From Branchiostoma belcheri (taxonomy: Eukaryota > Chordata > Leptocardii > Amphioxiformes > Branchiostomatidae): DNA of 64,000 nucleotides. Shown here one piece after another: positions 48,832 to 61,438 of the stretch. Made by a program: the position numbers and the translations under genes. Numbering within the stretch: the stretch's first letter is position 1; each line of letters opens with the position of its first letter. Location of the stretch: NCBI RefSeq assembly GCF_001625305.1, contig NW_017803846.1, forward strand, positions 126,773-190,772. Reading direction: 5' to 3'. The notes beneath the pieces are model-generated. The model worked only from the letters and a program-made list of their open reading frames with translations, did not search any database and was not told the origin of the DNA.

Positions 48832-51230
48832 CTGTAATTTCCAACACAAGAAATTGGACTCACCCAAATTTTCAACTTTACAACTCCAGTCTTTGTCGAG
48901 GAATAAACAATCCACCACTTCCGTGACGTCAAGCAGATAACACACGTGACTCCGTGAGCAGTGGATCATAGGTTGCCGAAAGTCTGTGGCGCCCCCGTCT
49001 CTGTTGAGGGATGGTTGTAATGGTTAACCCTAACAACACCAACCTCGTTCATGGAGGGAAGATGTCTATTGCTTGTTGTCTATGTTGTGAGACCTCCGAA
49101 GTAGTCAAGCTATGTTGTTTGTGTTCTAAGAACCTAGCCTTTAGGGATCTTTCAGTCTCTCCAATATAGGTTTCCTTACATGGGCCTTTGGAAGTCTGTC
49201 CTTGACACTGTATAATGGTAAACTACCCCACACTTGCTTTCCTTTGATGTTTTGTCCTTAGGTGCGACTAGTATGTTCCGGAGGGTTCTAGTTGGTCTAA
49301 AACAGGTCTTAATCCCATGTGTCACAAAGATCCTCCTGAGCCCTTCACTAAGGCCTTTCCTGTAAGGCAGAGCAACTAGGCCTCTATTTGGGCTTTTGTT
49401 CTTGCTCTGACACTGGTTACTGTCTGTGGGCTTTGGTCTATTGGCCTTGTCTAAAGCCCAAGTGGGGTACCCACACTTTCTTAGACCCTGTTCACAGTGA
49501 AAAAAATGGATCTGGATTGACTGCCAATCCCGATCAGAAATTCATCAATCCTGATCGACCCGCGCGTTCACACTGCTTTTTGCCGAACCGGATTGCATCG
49601 CACATCATGCTCAGAAATGGATTGAGGTGTCACGAGCCTGCCATCTTGAACATGCCATAGTCACTGCAACTCCGCCGTAAATTTTGCAAGAAAGGAACTC
49701 AGAAAGTTTGTACAGCCTGGAATCTTAGCAGAAATAAAGAGAACACCTCTTTGAACATGTTTGGGTGGTCAGGGTTTAGCTCCCGTTGCGTGAAGGCCGA
49801 TATTTTTCAGGTTGTAACACTCGATTCCACTGGCTGAGACGCCATTCCACTTGAGTGTAACATTTTGGCATGGAGGTTGGGGTAAACATGTATCTGCGTA
49901 TTTCCTATTCATATTTGATTGGCAATGTATCCATAGCATTACACAACGTTCTTGTCACTGCATGTTATAAGACCTGATTGGTTGTGGTATTTGTGGTAGT
50001 CTCACACCAGCGAACCCCGAACCCAATCCACTTTGCGTTCACACTCAAGTTTACGCCCGATCCTGATCCACTGCAAGTGTCTTGCACTACCTCCTCGAGG
50101 TGGATTACTTTTGGATCTGGATCGGAGAAAATCAATCCGGATTGGAGCATTCACACTGCAAAAACCGATCCGGATTGACTTCATTTCCGTAATTTTGATC
50201 CCGATGGCAATCAATCCAGATCCATTTTTTTCACTGTGAACAGGGTCTTAGTGGCTGTGAAATGTGAACTTTCTCCTCCTCTAAATCTTGAGGGTCAGTA
50301 ATAATTGTTTCCGCTCTGTGAAACAGGGTGCGGATAACTCCGAGTTTATGATCCAGGGGGTCATTAGAATGGTCAGTATGTGTGGGTTTGCGGTATATCT
50401 TAACCTGCAGGGATTCTCTTCCTCTTCAAATGTGAATTTTATGTCAGGGTCAAGGTCATTTAGATGTTCTGTGAACTCTTGTGCGTACGCCTTCTTAAGC
50501 TTGGTAAAAATGTCAACATACCTGTACCACCACACGGGTGTGTGGGGCAGATTTAATGGCATCGTTGTTCTAAATGCTCTAAGTATAGATTGCATACAAC
50601 ACAGGTGACCCCATGGCAGCTCCATGGATTTGTTTGTAGAAAATACCATCATACACAAAGTAAGTACAGTTAAGACACACCTTCAACAAGTCCACCAACT
50701 GTTCTGGGGATAGTTTGGAATGTTGTGGAAGAGTGCTGTCTTCTTTCAGTCTTTGCAAAATTACATCAGCTACTTTGTCTACTGGCACTGAGGTGAACAG
50801 AGCTGTAATTAACGTCGTATGAACGTTTCTACAAACAGTTGTGAGTTTTTAATGTGGTGCACTGTATTACCAACTAGGGGGGACAAAGTATCTGCCTAGA
50901 ACTTGGCGCAAGGGTGATTGAGCCAATACTGCTCACTATTGGTCTCAGTGGAATACCAGTTTTGTGTACTTTAGGAAGACCGTAAAACTTAGGGGGAACC
51001 TCTGTAGTTGGATATAATTGTCCATGAGAAATCCTGTTCAACCCACCTTCTTTCTCCAAGCGTTGGAGCACAGTCACTATATAGTTGTTTCTTGTACTTC
51101 GATGTTGGACCCCTTTTCCCCAGTCTCGGGTAAGAACAAAACAAATTGATATGACAAAAAAAATGTTTAACCTCTTCTGTACAGATTGACAAGTGAGGCG
51201 AGAATATGGCCTTCATAACTTCATCACCAG
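48832..51230 (-). pseudogene. Degenerate Penelope-like element (RT and GIY-YIG), interrupted
   Basis: Minus-strand fragments read in order: LPKVHKTGIPLRPIVSS (RT, 51077-50980), YKQIHGAAMGSPV (50640 region), WYRYVDIFTKLKKAYAQ with one catalytic Asp lost from the usual YVDD, then, past an inserted DNA element, GYPTWALDKANRPK and TYIGETERSLKARFLEH (GIY-YIG). The terminal block at 48832-48980 matches 62915-63058. Multiple frameshifts. Different subfamily from the 42-44 kb palindrome. Confidence 0.82.
49484..50247. mobile_element. Harbinger-like DNA element inside the Penelope copy
   Basis: 764 bp between GACCCTGTTCACAGTGAAA and its inverse, flanked by TTA on both sides. Removing it restores continuity of the surrounding element. 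TIRs extend about 38 bp through ATGGATCTGGATTGA. No transposase. Confidence 0.82.
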
Positions 51231-51433
51231 TGTTTGGAGCCGTTTTTTCAACTTTGGAGTAGAATCAAAAACCTGTGGTGACTTTTGTGTGCTGTGCAGC
51301 TACAATGCCAATCTGTTACACAGAATATGTATTTGTAGACTTCATTTTGTAAGTAAATGTAGGATTTTCCCTCTTGTGTTCACTATTCGTTTTGTCACTT
51401 TAGACCTGATCCAGGCAATGAAAACATGTTTAT

Positions 51434-52462
51434 TACCTTCGCCAAGAAGGTTATGTTTTCAGAGGCATTCGTGTATGTGTGTGTCCTTCCTTCCTTCTGT
51501 CCGTCCTTCCGTCACAGGACACGATAACTTGAGAAGGCTTAAATGGATTGTCTTGATACTTGGTAGGTGGGTAGGTCTTGATGGGACCTCATAATGATTA
51601 GATTTTGGACCCCCTAGTGGCTTGTTATGGTACTGCAGTTACATCACCCGGTATATAAAAAGTTACCCAGTTTTTAAATGTCCTTACTTATGCCCCCTTG
51701 CTCTCAAAGGATGAAGATAAAAACTGCTGAACTTCTTGGAGAAAAAAAAGCAAAATGTCCATTTTGTAACATCCAGTAACCAAAGTTACGCCTGTAGCGG
51801 AAAAGACGTAACAAGAGATTGAACTTCCCTTCCCTTTGCACCATGGTTGGAAATAAAGTAGAAAAAAATATGCATCCAAAGAAAAATAATCCTTTGTGGC
51901 ATCAACAGACTCACTCTTCTTTGCTTCAAAACAAACTATTCCTACTTCTATACATGTATATTTACCAGTATGTAATGGGCTGACAGAAGTACAATTTATA
52001 GATACTGACGCCTAAACTAATGGCTTTTAAAGTGATGCCATGAATACAAGCTTTATCGTACACCCATTTCATGTTGATGTTCCAGTGTTTTTGCTGCACT
52101 AAAAATTGCATTGTTTACATATGTCTTATCTACATGTACAAATACATGTAAGTGCATAGATTTTCGGTAAGTTCCCATGGAAATTAAGCTGTCCTTTGGT
52201 AATCAATAATTGGGACGTTTTCCTAAAAATAAGGTAGGTTTCCCTGAGAAAACAGTTCATCAATTCTTCGACCCTAAAAATCACCATTTTGTACATTTCA
52301 ATGAGAACGAGCCATAAGACTGTCTTTTGGTTGAGAATATGATAAACTGATATAATTCGTGAAAATGAGGATCCTATTTGCACAATCAGGGGGAATAATC
52401 TATAATTTGTCAGCCATAAAGATGAACATTTGGCAAAGGTATGAGATCGGGGAACTCTAGTT
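51434..52462 (-). repeat. Repeat family O, inverted copy
   Basis: From the CCTTCGCCAAGAAGGTTATG end, through CCCCCTAGTGGCTTGTTATG, to AAGGTATGAGATCGGGGAAC. Few octamers survive. Confidence 0.6.
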
Positions 52463-53600
52463 TTCAGCTCTGTTACTTACATGGCATCATATATTAGGTA
52501 TCAGGTAATAAGCTACTGTACAACTTATTACAAAAGTTCATTGTACAATTTTCACACATAACTTCAATTTCTGATGATGTATTTTTTGCACTCATTTTTA
52601 TGAAGAAAGAACTTTGAAATAACGTTTTGCATGACAATTTCATCAGGTACAATGTATGGCAACCTGTACACATGTGGAATGTGAGAGATGAGAGAAATTT
52701 TGAGATTGCTAACGATACATTGTATTGGCTTAAATTTTCTACTTCACGTGTAAACTTCCGTGTATACTACACACATACACATGTACTGTACAATACAAAT
52801 GTACACAACACGCACTGGACCCTCAACCACCAACTATTGAAACAGTCTGTGAACATAACTAACTAGTACATAAACAACAGTGATAGAATCTGACATTTGG
52901 TTCTCCACATTTCCTTTGGATAAAGCATTCGTTTTTGTACGAGAGTGCTTGTACATGTACGCTACTCTAGTATCATAGAAAGTGATACTACATTGACTGT
53001 ATTTCATCAGGCTAGCCCATTCAGTATGTAAACCAAGGTCCTATCAGGTATCAAGAATAAACAAGGACTAGCTGTATTGACTTTCATCACAACATTGTTT
53101 AGGTCTCCCATAGCAACCTTTACATCATTGTGATCTACCATTACAGTACTGTAGTACAGTTGAAACCATTCCACGAAGGGAGGAAAAATTAAGAAGAGTT
53201 GATGTTAACTTCATGTTTGTGAAGAATTCAGCCATCCTTTGGAAATATTGTAGTCAAAACTAATATATGTACCAGAGTTGCCCAGGTAGAACTATCTTTT
53301 CCTTTAGAGAATGACTTGATTTGTTTGACTACTTTAGATACACCCCTCATGACCACTTGTAAGTCCTACATGTAGCTGGATGGCTTTTTCAGTCCTGTCA
53401 ACAAACCATTGATCCCACTGAAAGTGGAATCATTTCAGCCTCTAATACTGGCCAATTTTCAGCATGCGGTAAAAAAGTGACTACCTAAGTAACACTGCTG
53501 TGTAACGTCAGTAAGTCAGTACCTGTGGGTGTGTTTAGTTAGCTGTTGAACATTGTTGAATCACCAAATTGCTGTTTACAGTAAACAAGACGTACCAGCA
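52463..53600. other. Intergenic before the NHR-RING gene
   Basis: Nothing recognised; a possible 5' UTR acceptor (TGTTTACAG, ending 53581) precedes the start codon. Confidence 0.4.
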
Positions 53601-53662
53601 ATGACAGAGAAGTTCTGGTTTGAGAGGAGTCCTAGTAGAGGACGAATACAATATAGAGCAAG
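53601..53662 (+). CDS. NHR-RING gene exon 1
   Basis: 62 bp, MTEKFWFERSPSRGRIQYRA plus two bases; donor GTGGGT. Chosen because it supplies an ATG and the required phase for exon 2. Weaker evidence than the other exons because the sequence is not conserved in families known to me. Confidence 0.65.
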
Positions 53663-56600
53663 GTGGGTACACGAGACAATGTTTTTGTATATTAAGCAGA
53701 ATTATATTGATAGTTGAAGTCCTACTGGTGGTCTTGTACATGTCCCATATTATAGCTGATATTTTGTCCAGTGATGTTGCATAGCACTGCTAAGTGCAAA
53801 ATTTACCATATTTGACTGAATTATAACCTTTTTTGGTTGCCCAGGGGTCTAAGCTGATTCTAAAGCATACTTGGGCAATTGTTTCTGTGTTCATTTAGGA
53901 GTGCTATAGACCGAGAACATGATGTGTACTGCCTCAGTAGCAGAGTTCCCACCAGTGTAATGCCTGAACATCCCAATGGCAGGAGTTCCAAAGCCCACAG
54001 CCTTTACCCAGCATCCACTGCTTCTCAACATTCTGACCCGCGTCACCAACGATTGTCAGGATGGAACAGACCTCCGCAGGCTGTCAGCCCCTCTGGCAGT
54101 TTCTCAACAGGACCAGCATCCTCTGTAATCACAGCGTCCACAGACATCAGGGGGACCTCCTCAACACAAGGAAGCACTGATAGGGTTAAACCATGGAAGA
54201 AAGACACACACAACATAGGAAACAAAACATACCAGGACAGTGCCACACCTTTAATGTCCTGGGCATGGCTGGCAGGAAGAAGACAAGCACTGGAGATGGC
54301 AATGATTAAATACTTAGCAAATCCTGAATGGGTCCTACCTAACAGGAGGGTCAAACATGTAGACTTTGTAGATCCTTCAGGATCTTTCTTGCACATACAC
54401 TCCAAATTCAGTAAACTTGGAATCAACCTCCTTTGTCCATGTGGATTTCATGATCATCACGGGAAGAAGATTAATCTTGAGACCAATAACACAGGACACA
54501 AGATCACAGCTCTGTACAAAGATTCTTCTCATTCCCTTCAGGATGGGCTTGTTTTCTTATCCCATCCATTACGTACTGAGGACACCATTGTGTTGAAGAT
54601 AAAGAGAGTTGATAAAAGAATGAGTATTCTATACATGTGCCTAACCACCACTGACCCAGCCATGCTGTCACAAATGTCCCTCCCAACTGGATGCCTGAGT
54701 CCGAGCTCCAAGTCCCCTGCCTGGTTTGAGTCTGGTGTGCTGCAGGGCCTGAAGCCTGGTGACCTCCTCTTCATCAGGTAACCAGTGCCTAGTAGTACAT
54801 AATGTTCTCCTGCTGTGCATTTGTGTCAGGGTTTTGATGGAATCCTGTTGCCTTTGATGTACAAAGTTTAACCTCATTTCTACAATTTTCACCTAAAATT
54901 TGCATGATTAATGAGAAGTGTATACATTGTACATGACGTATTAGGTTGAAGAAGATACAGACATTGATAGACATCATGTGTTTTCATTTGCAAAATGGAC
55001 TCATTAAAGTTAATCCTTACCTATCTCTGCAAAACCTACGTACCACCATACCACAGTCCAGCTCATTTGGCTTTCATAAAATGATATCGTAGCAGAACCC
55101 AAAAGATACCAAATTTCGGGTTATTTGGCTTCTGAATACCAGAATACCAGGGCTGAAAATAGCAGAAAAGTCCCAAAATTTATTATAAAAGTTGTGTATG
55201 CAAAAAAAGTTAATGAAACTGGAAAAAACTTCACAAATACTACTGGTACTTTTATCATGAAATGTATATTAAGTAACAGCATGACAAATATCCTCGGGGG
55301 GACGTGATCTTTTATTTTTTTTAAAGAACAGACGAAAATCAATGCGCGCGTGGATGTCATCCATAAAATTAAGTCGGTATGGCCTAACGGGGGGTGCCCT
55401 AATTCCGACCTACCCCTAATTCTAGTATAATAGTACTAGAGATGCACATGCTAGAGATTGTACCCATCAATCAATAAACAATTATTATTCCGGACTAGTT
55501 CGAAAAATCCTTGTTGCGGCATACCTGGGTGCATCATTCTGCATATGAATAGCCACAGGAATGGGTATTCATATTGCGATGGAACGTTCCACCGGCAAAA
55601 TAACCAAAAACCAGCCGTAAGTTTCGTGAACCATTACGCTTGGGTGCAAGACGCTACACTGAAGTGAAATACACAGCTGTGCAGCTTTCATCGTTGTGAT
55701 CTTTATCAATATTATAGCTCATGTTGCGCGGGTTTTTGGTCAATTAAACTATTACCAATTTGTGAAAGGTGTGTTTGTTGCATGGAACATGGGTCGGAAT
55801 TAGGACCCCTCCCGTTAGGTAGATATCATTTTATGTTTGAGTACACTGAGTATGTGTTGAGTTAAATGAGTTTGTTCATTCAGGTTATTAAGGTTTAACA
55901 CATACATGTAGAACTAGAGTTCCTCAATCTGATTTCATACCTCATGAAATGATTATTGCTTTGTATATTTTAAGCATGGTGATAACCATCTGTAAATGGC
56001 TTAAAGTTAATAGTACAATCCTGCTCATAAGCAAAATTTTCATGCAAAGTATTTACATGGCCCATACCTACATGTAGTAACATGCATCACACTATTGAAA
56101 TCCTTATCATTTGGCATGGACATTAGGTTTGATATTGTTATATGCAAACTAGATTAAGTTTCAGGTTTCATACCCAACAACAGTTCTACGACCTCATACC
56201 TTCGCCAAATCATGTCAAACTGGTCAAACTGACTAATAACCCTTTTTTCCACTGTGATTATGCATATTATAAGAGCCTCATTTGCATGAATTATATCAGT
56301 TGATCATATTCTCCACCCAATGACAGCTTGAAAAATGAGGCTATTCTAGCATTTCCTCCTAAATCATGCAAATGAGTTCCTGATTTGAATAAATTGTTTT
56401 GTGGTGTTCACCTCCACTGAACTTCCAAATATGGCAAGTATTAAATTCCCAGCAGTTACCAACTACAAAATTGTAGCAATTTTCCATTCATGCAATTATG
56501 CAAATTAGATCTTAATTTACACAATCAAAAGCTGCCATTGTCAACAGTTTCATAGCTATATTATTGAACACAGCAGATTTATAGAACTTTTCATTGATTA

Positions 56601-59600
56601 TGCACATTAGATCCTGATTTCCATAATTGTAATTTTAGTATGTCAAGCATCACTTAAGCTACCTACAGCCAAATCTACCAAGGTGACCACCTCTTCAAGC
56701 TGGCCACCTGCCCATGGTGACCGCTTTTTCTCGGTCCCCAAAATTTTCCCCATTGATGCAGGCATTAAGCAACCTGTCCAACGTGACCACTTGGTCAACA
56801 CGACTGCAACCACCCTGAGTTAGGTCCACTCAAGGCCCGATGCCTGCCCATGGTGACCACATCATTTTTGATCATGTTGATTATTGATGATAACTAATGA
56901 GAAATCATGGAGAACCAGTCATAAATTGTTCCATGTGCCACCCTCCCCACATGCATTCACCACAGAACTGAAGATGCTTACAGCATTTGACATTAAAACA
57001 TCTCGACTTGGAAACCATTTATGCCTCAGTCATGTTGTGAGGCAACCCTCTTCATGCGACCGCCTGTCCAAGGTGACAAAAATTATGATAATCTGTCAAC
57101 CGTTGTTTAGTTATCCTCCCTCCAAGATTTTTAAACAAACCGTCCTGCAGTTCCAGAACAAGCTTCTAGGGGGCCTTAACTCAGGTGATTTCTTCCTGAG
57201 CTACCTACCATCATGACCCTAGCATGTCCAGATTGCGAGATATTAAAACCAGAAGTTCTGCTGCAGTATCAAGGAAAGCCACTAGGGGGCCCAAAGTTCA
57301 TTTCCAGTTTTTGTTGCACCCTACCAACACAGCAAGTACCACCAATCCAGCCAGCCATTCTTGAGTTATCTTGTTGACCATCAGACAGAATACTAGTATA
57401 GTAACAGACAAATGCAATTGCAAATGTAACCTCCATGACATTTCATTTTCAATAGAAAACAACTGTTGGTGAAGGCATGAACTATGGAACAGACATGTCT
57501 GATTGAAATATTGCCCATCAGGTTAACAGATGAAGGAACCCTGTACTGCCAAAGGAATAATGAAGAAGACCGCTTCATCCTACATGTATTTGATCTGTCT
57601 CAGCACCTGTGGCTTGGCTTGTGCCTCAGTATTGGCATTAGGAAAGTCCAACTTGTGGGTGAGTACACTGTTTACTGGACACATCTACATATATTAGACA
57701 TGTACATGTAGGCTCGATTCGTGGGTATGGACTTATTTCAATAGATGATTCACTTGATTTCTTGATGACACCAATAACACTAAAATGTAAAATGCAAGTA
57801 GCCAAACGTGATAGGTATTATTCAATGAACAAGAACGCTTGGACCAAAAGTACACTTTTGATGTTAGGGGGAATCGTATATGATTGCAAATCATGCTTCC
57901 AGTTCTTGATTTCTGCCCCCAGTTAATCCATTTTAATTCTGTCAAGGATGTCACAGTGAGCATGCATGCGACTGGGTCAGAACCTGGCACTGTGGCTGGT
58001 GAAACATGTTCATTTCAGAAGCAAACAAATGGAATCATTATGATAATATAATAGCTTGCAATTGTATGTACTAGTCATGATGATAATGTATAGTTGTTTG
58101 CTTCTGGAAGGAACGTTATTTACAATCCGTGGTAGCGGGTTCTGAATTGGCCGTCATGCTCACCGTGACATCATTGACAGAATTTGATGGATCACATCTG
58201 ACTACTTTCAGTTGCATTTCTGTGTTATTGGTGTCATGTGATCGTTAAATACCTTCTTTTGTTCAACAGAAGCTGCTGAGCTTTTCATTGTATTCTTTGA
58301 AATCTTTTGAAAGCACTTTGACATTATTGCCTGGAGAAGGTTATAAAATCGATTTTTGGCAGGCAGGTTACCATTGGGGAGACCAATGTCAAGTACAAAA
58401 ATGGGTTTCATGGAAGGTCCCTACGTCACTGCAGGACCTTTTGTGTTTGTCGCCTGTTTAATAGCAGGATAACTCCAGTATATTTCAATGGATGTTTATG
58501 ATTTTTGGTAGGCAAGTTGTGGAGACTGAGGTCAAGTTTGAAAAGGTCCACTGCTGCAACATAGGGACCCTATGTCGCTGCAGTGGACCTTTTGTGTTGG
58601 AAATTAACAATCTTCCCCCACCAACCTCTGCTTGGATTCAGTTGGGGGACAGCTGGGGAACCCCATCTGGGATCAGTTACTTACATTGAAGGGATGTTCT
58701 ATAACTACATCATGTACAGTGGCAAAAGCGTGATAAAATACATGAAGGGCTAAAAAAAAACAAGATGCCTGAGTGTATAGATTTGGAATATACTAACGGT
58801 AGAAATACAAATATTAGGACACAAATTGAATAAAATAACATAGTGTAACAACAAACAAGTCTATTATTCGTCATAACAACAGCACTTAATCTCTTCTAAA
58901 CAGCAGTAGTCGCCCTGTTCTGATTCTTTCCTTTCATCACATCTTCTATTACATTTTGCGACACTGTCGTGACACTTTGATAATACAGTGAGCAGAATTT
59001 CTTGTAACAGTAATTTTTTTTCCAGTAACAGTCCAAAATCAAATAACTTAGGGGGACCTAACATGGGTGACGCTAACATGGGTGACGGTGCGTCTGCAAA
59101 GCTGTGGCGAACCCCTTAATGGTGTTCTGTAGAATAAAAAAAGGAGTCATGGAGTACAGAGATTCTTTTGTACTCCAGACCAAATTGATCATTAAAAAAA
59201 GTAAAGAATACACATGTTTATTTATCTAGAACAATGTCCCTCCGACGAAGGCATGAGATCTCTGACATCTAGTTTCATGTCATTGAGTTGTCTTGTTTAT
59301 GATTCTAAGGCCATGTTGATTTGATTATATGGATGACATCCTCCGGGAGCCCCAAAACTGATGCGAGCGTGCGAATAAAAAAAAAGTTTTGCAAAAAAAA
59401 AAAAATTCTTTTCATAATGAAATCTACGTGGTCATGAGGGTTGAGCATATGGCACAGAATATGGTTTGGCGAATAATCTAGTCTTCAAGTTCATTTCTTT
59501 ACAATTTCGTCTTTCATCGTTTGATTTTGGCATTCTACGACATTGGTATAGTTTTTATTAATTTTTTTGGTAACTTATGGTATGTTTTTGCTCATTTTGC

Positions 59601-60908
59601 AACTGTTTTGTACGATTTACAGTATGGTTGAAAACTTTTTTTTTTTGGAAACGGCCAAAAATTCATGCGCGCGCGGATGTCATCCATATAATCAAATCAA
59701 CATGGCCTAATTGTGATTTAATTAAGTAACTGGCCAACGCTAATTTAATGTAGAGTGCATGTTGGCAGTTAATTACTCATGAAGTGTAATTGGTTACTAT
59801 TTTATAATAGAATAAAAAAGACTGTCCTACTAAAATCAAACTTAAGATTTCAAAGTCTAATGCCAGGTTGTCCAAAGTCACAGCATCAGGTTATTTGCAC
59901 TTAATTGTTACTGCTAGGAAAGACTTTAGCATACCATCACCATTACAGACTGAGGCAACAGTCTGTGGTACATTTGGCCATACAATGTCCTTTATATGCT
60001 TTCTACAGGGCTGATCCCGAGGGAGGCACCAGTACCTAGGACCACTGCTGAGCATGTGCATGTAGGCCTGGGCAGGAAGTCTAGCTCGTGTCTCTGCCAC
60101 ATGTGCAACAAGTATGAGTACAAGTTATATCCTGGAGATATTTCAAGGATACATTTCAAATGAGTGTTTATAAGTGTGTGTGTGTATGCATGTACTTTTG
60201 TGCACACGGATGTTGATACATGTTTTGTACATGTATGTGTCTAAGTGCAAACGTGTGTGTACTTTATATTGTTTGCGTGCAACTCAGCGATAGTAATTGT
60301 ATGAAAGTGGGTCAGAATTGACTAATTGCATGAGTACTGCCTCAACCTAAGGACAACCCTGAACCTAAATTTACTGAATCAGCTCCATTTTTCTTCAATG
60401 GTCCAATCATTGAAGTTTAAGCTTTTTTGTTTTGGTTGATTATGTTGTGAGTGAAACATTACAATCAGGTGGGCCTATTATTGATCAATGATGATAGACC
60501 AGTATATACATGTATGCACCATAACGGCCATTGTCCAATTTGCAGTGCCCTCTTTCATACAATCACCATTGCTTGCTGATCATTGCTGAATCGGTTATTG
60601 CGTGTAAAAAAAGCTGGCAAGGATCTGACCTATACATAGCTTAATTCTATAAAAACCATGAACAAGATTGATAAACTTGATAATATTATATGACTGTGCA
60701 GAACCTGGAGTATTGTCTGTTTTGTGGTTTCTACTGTAGGAGGTGTGGAGAGAAGGTTGTGTTTACTTGTGGCCATGTCTGGCTCTGTCCGTCCTGTGAA
60801 GCCCAGCTGTATTGCAGGATGTGCAGGAGAGCCATGTGCCGGTCCAGCTGCCCAGTCTGCACACAGACTTCACCTCCACAAGTCGGCATGCCACAGCCTC
60901 CTGTGTAG
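53601..60908 (+). CDS. Neuralized-type NHR-domain RING E3 ubiquitin ligase
   Basis: Five exons (53601-53662, 53899-54777, 57522-57658, 60009-60111, 60740-60908) join in phase to 449 residues. Residues 1-200 are Ser/Thr/Pro-rich and unrecognised, with an ordered-looking stretch MSWAWLAGRRQALEMAMIKY. An NHR (Neuralized) domain follows from about 200 to 360: FHDHHGKKINL, DGLVFLSHPLRTEDTIVLKI, CLTTTDPAML, and the closing strand LSIGIRKVQLVG. A C-terminal RING (about 387-438) has CHMC, TCGHVWLC, PSC and SCPVC, the spacing of Neuralized-family RINGs. NHR domains bind substrates such as Notch ligands; the RING recruits an E2. The architecture resembles NEURL1/NEURL3 but the NHR is divergent and the orthologue is uncertain. 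The start ATG has G at -3. Confidence 0.85.
53899..54777 (+). CDS. NHR-RING gene exon 2 (N-terminal region, first half of NHR)
   Basis: Acceptor CATTTAG, donor GTAACC, 879 bp open throughout. Ends at GLKPGDLLFI inside the NHR. Confidence 0.9.
54778..55386. other. NHR-RING intron 2, 5' part, with solo MITE end
   Basis: 55310-55387 carries only the right end (ATGCGCGCGTGGATGTCATC then AAATTAAGTCGGTATGGCC) of the GGCCACACC group, next to a TAA. Confidence 0.5.
55387..55815. mobile_element. MITE with ACGGGGGGTGCCCTAATTCC ends
   Basis: Ends are imperfect inverted repeats sharing CCTAATTCCGACC and are flanked by TA. Confidence 0.65.
56185..57475 (+). repeat. Repeat family O copy with internal insertion
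   Basis: Family O at 56185-56670 and 57080-57475; the roughly 400-bp interval 56671-57079 starts and ends with AAGGTGAC-type motifs and is absent from other copies. Confidence 0.65.
57522..57658 (+). CDS. NHR-RING gene exon 3 (second half of NHR)
   Basis: Acceptor CCCATCAG, donor GTGAGT. LTDEGTLYCQRN, then HLWLGLCLSIGIRKVQLV, equivalent to the VWALFDVYG-type strand of NHR domains. Confidence 0.88.
57659..58600. other. NHR-RING intron 3 with inverted and tandem repeats
   Basis: An inverted pair (57930-57990 against 58130-58190, sharing TTCTGTCAANGATGTCAC) and a roughly 135-bp diverged tandem duplication at 58340-58600 (ATTTTTGGCAGGCAGGTT versus ATTTTTGGTAGGCAAGTT, each ending GGACCTTTTGTGTT). 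Confidence 0.5.
59309..59707. mobile_element. MITE with GGCCATGTTGATTTGATTA TIRs and TAA duplication
   Basis: 399 bp, flanked by TAA on both sides; inner GGATGACATCC repeats as in 36651-37033. Confidence 0.8.
60009..60111 (+). CDS. NHR-RING gene exon 4 (linker, first Cys pair of RING)
   Basis: Acceptor TTCTACAG, donor GTATGAGT. Encodes GLIPREAPVPRTTAEHV then CLCHMCNK. Confidence 0.87.
60740..60908 (+). CDS. NHR-RING gene exon 5 (RING core and stop)
   Basis: Acceptor CTGTAG. RCGEKVVFTCGHVWLCPSCE, then RSSCPVCTQ, ending MPQPPV and TAG. Confidence 0.92.
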
Positions 60909-61041
60909 AGTCTTACACATGGTTACTACAGTGTATATCATACATACAACGCCGGTCTTCTGCACTCTGTTGTTATATTACTCCTCTAGAAGTCTCGTCT
61001 GAAAAATGTGGTAGCTATTGCAAAGTATTGTTAGTACTTAT

Positions 61042-61047
61042 AATAAA
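61042..61047 (+). terminator. NHR-RING gene polyadenylation signal
   Basis: First AATAAA after the stop codon, 134 bp downstream. Confidence 0.65.
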
Positions 61048-61438
61048 AGAAAATTTATGTTATACATGTATAAATATACAGAATAGAATTATCTTTTGAC
61101 AAGGTGAGCAGCAAGTAAGGTGTATCATAATCATGGTGAATTGTTTTGTGCTCTAACATGTTGTCTTGATACATTTCTTACAAAGTCCCAAATCTTAGGA
61201 AGGTTTGTAACATTTCGTTGCTTGAGTGAATGTCTGGGACAGGCACTTTTGGCTGACAAAATGTGGAAGCAATGATATTATGGAAGTTTTTAAAAACTTT
61301 TGAAAGTGAAATGAAACAAAATTGTTGAATGCTGGAATACGCTATAATTGCTGTAGAAGAATATCGCATGTTTGAAGATAACAGTAATACAATCATGTAT
61401 CAGCATGAAAGTTCATCTGAGTTGGTAAATTACATGAT

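Noticed and set aside
49388..50239. Open frames inside the 49.5-50.2 kb element
   Set aside because: Overlapping frames on both strands of a TIR element, with no transposase motifs.
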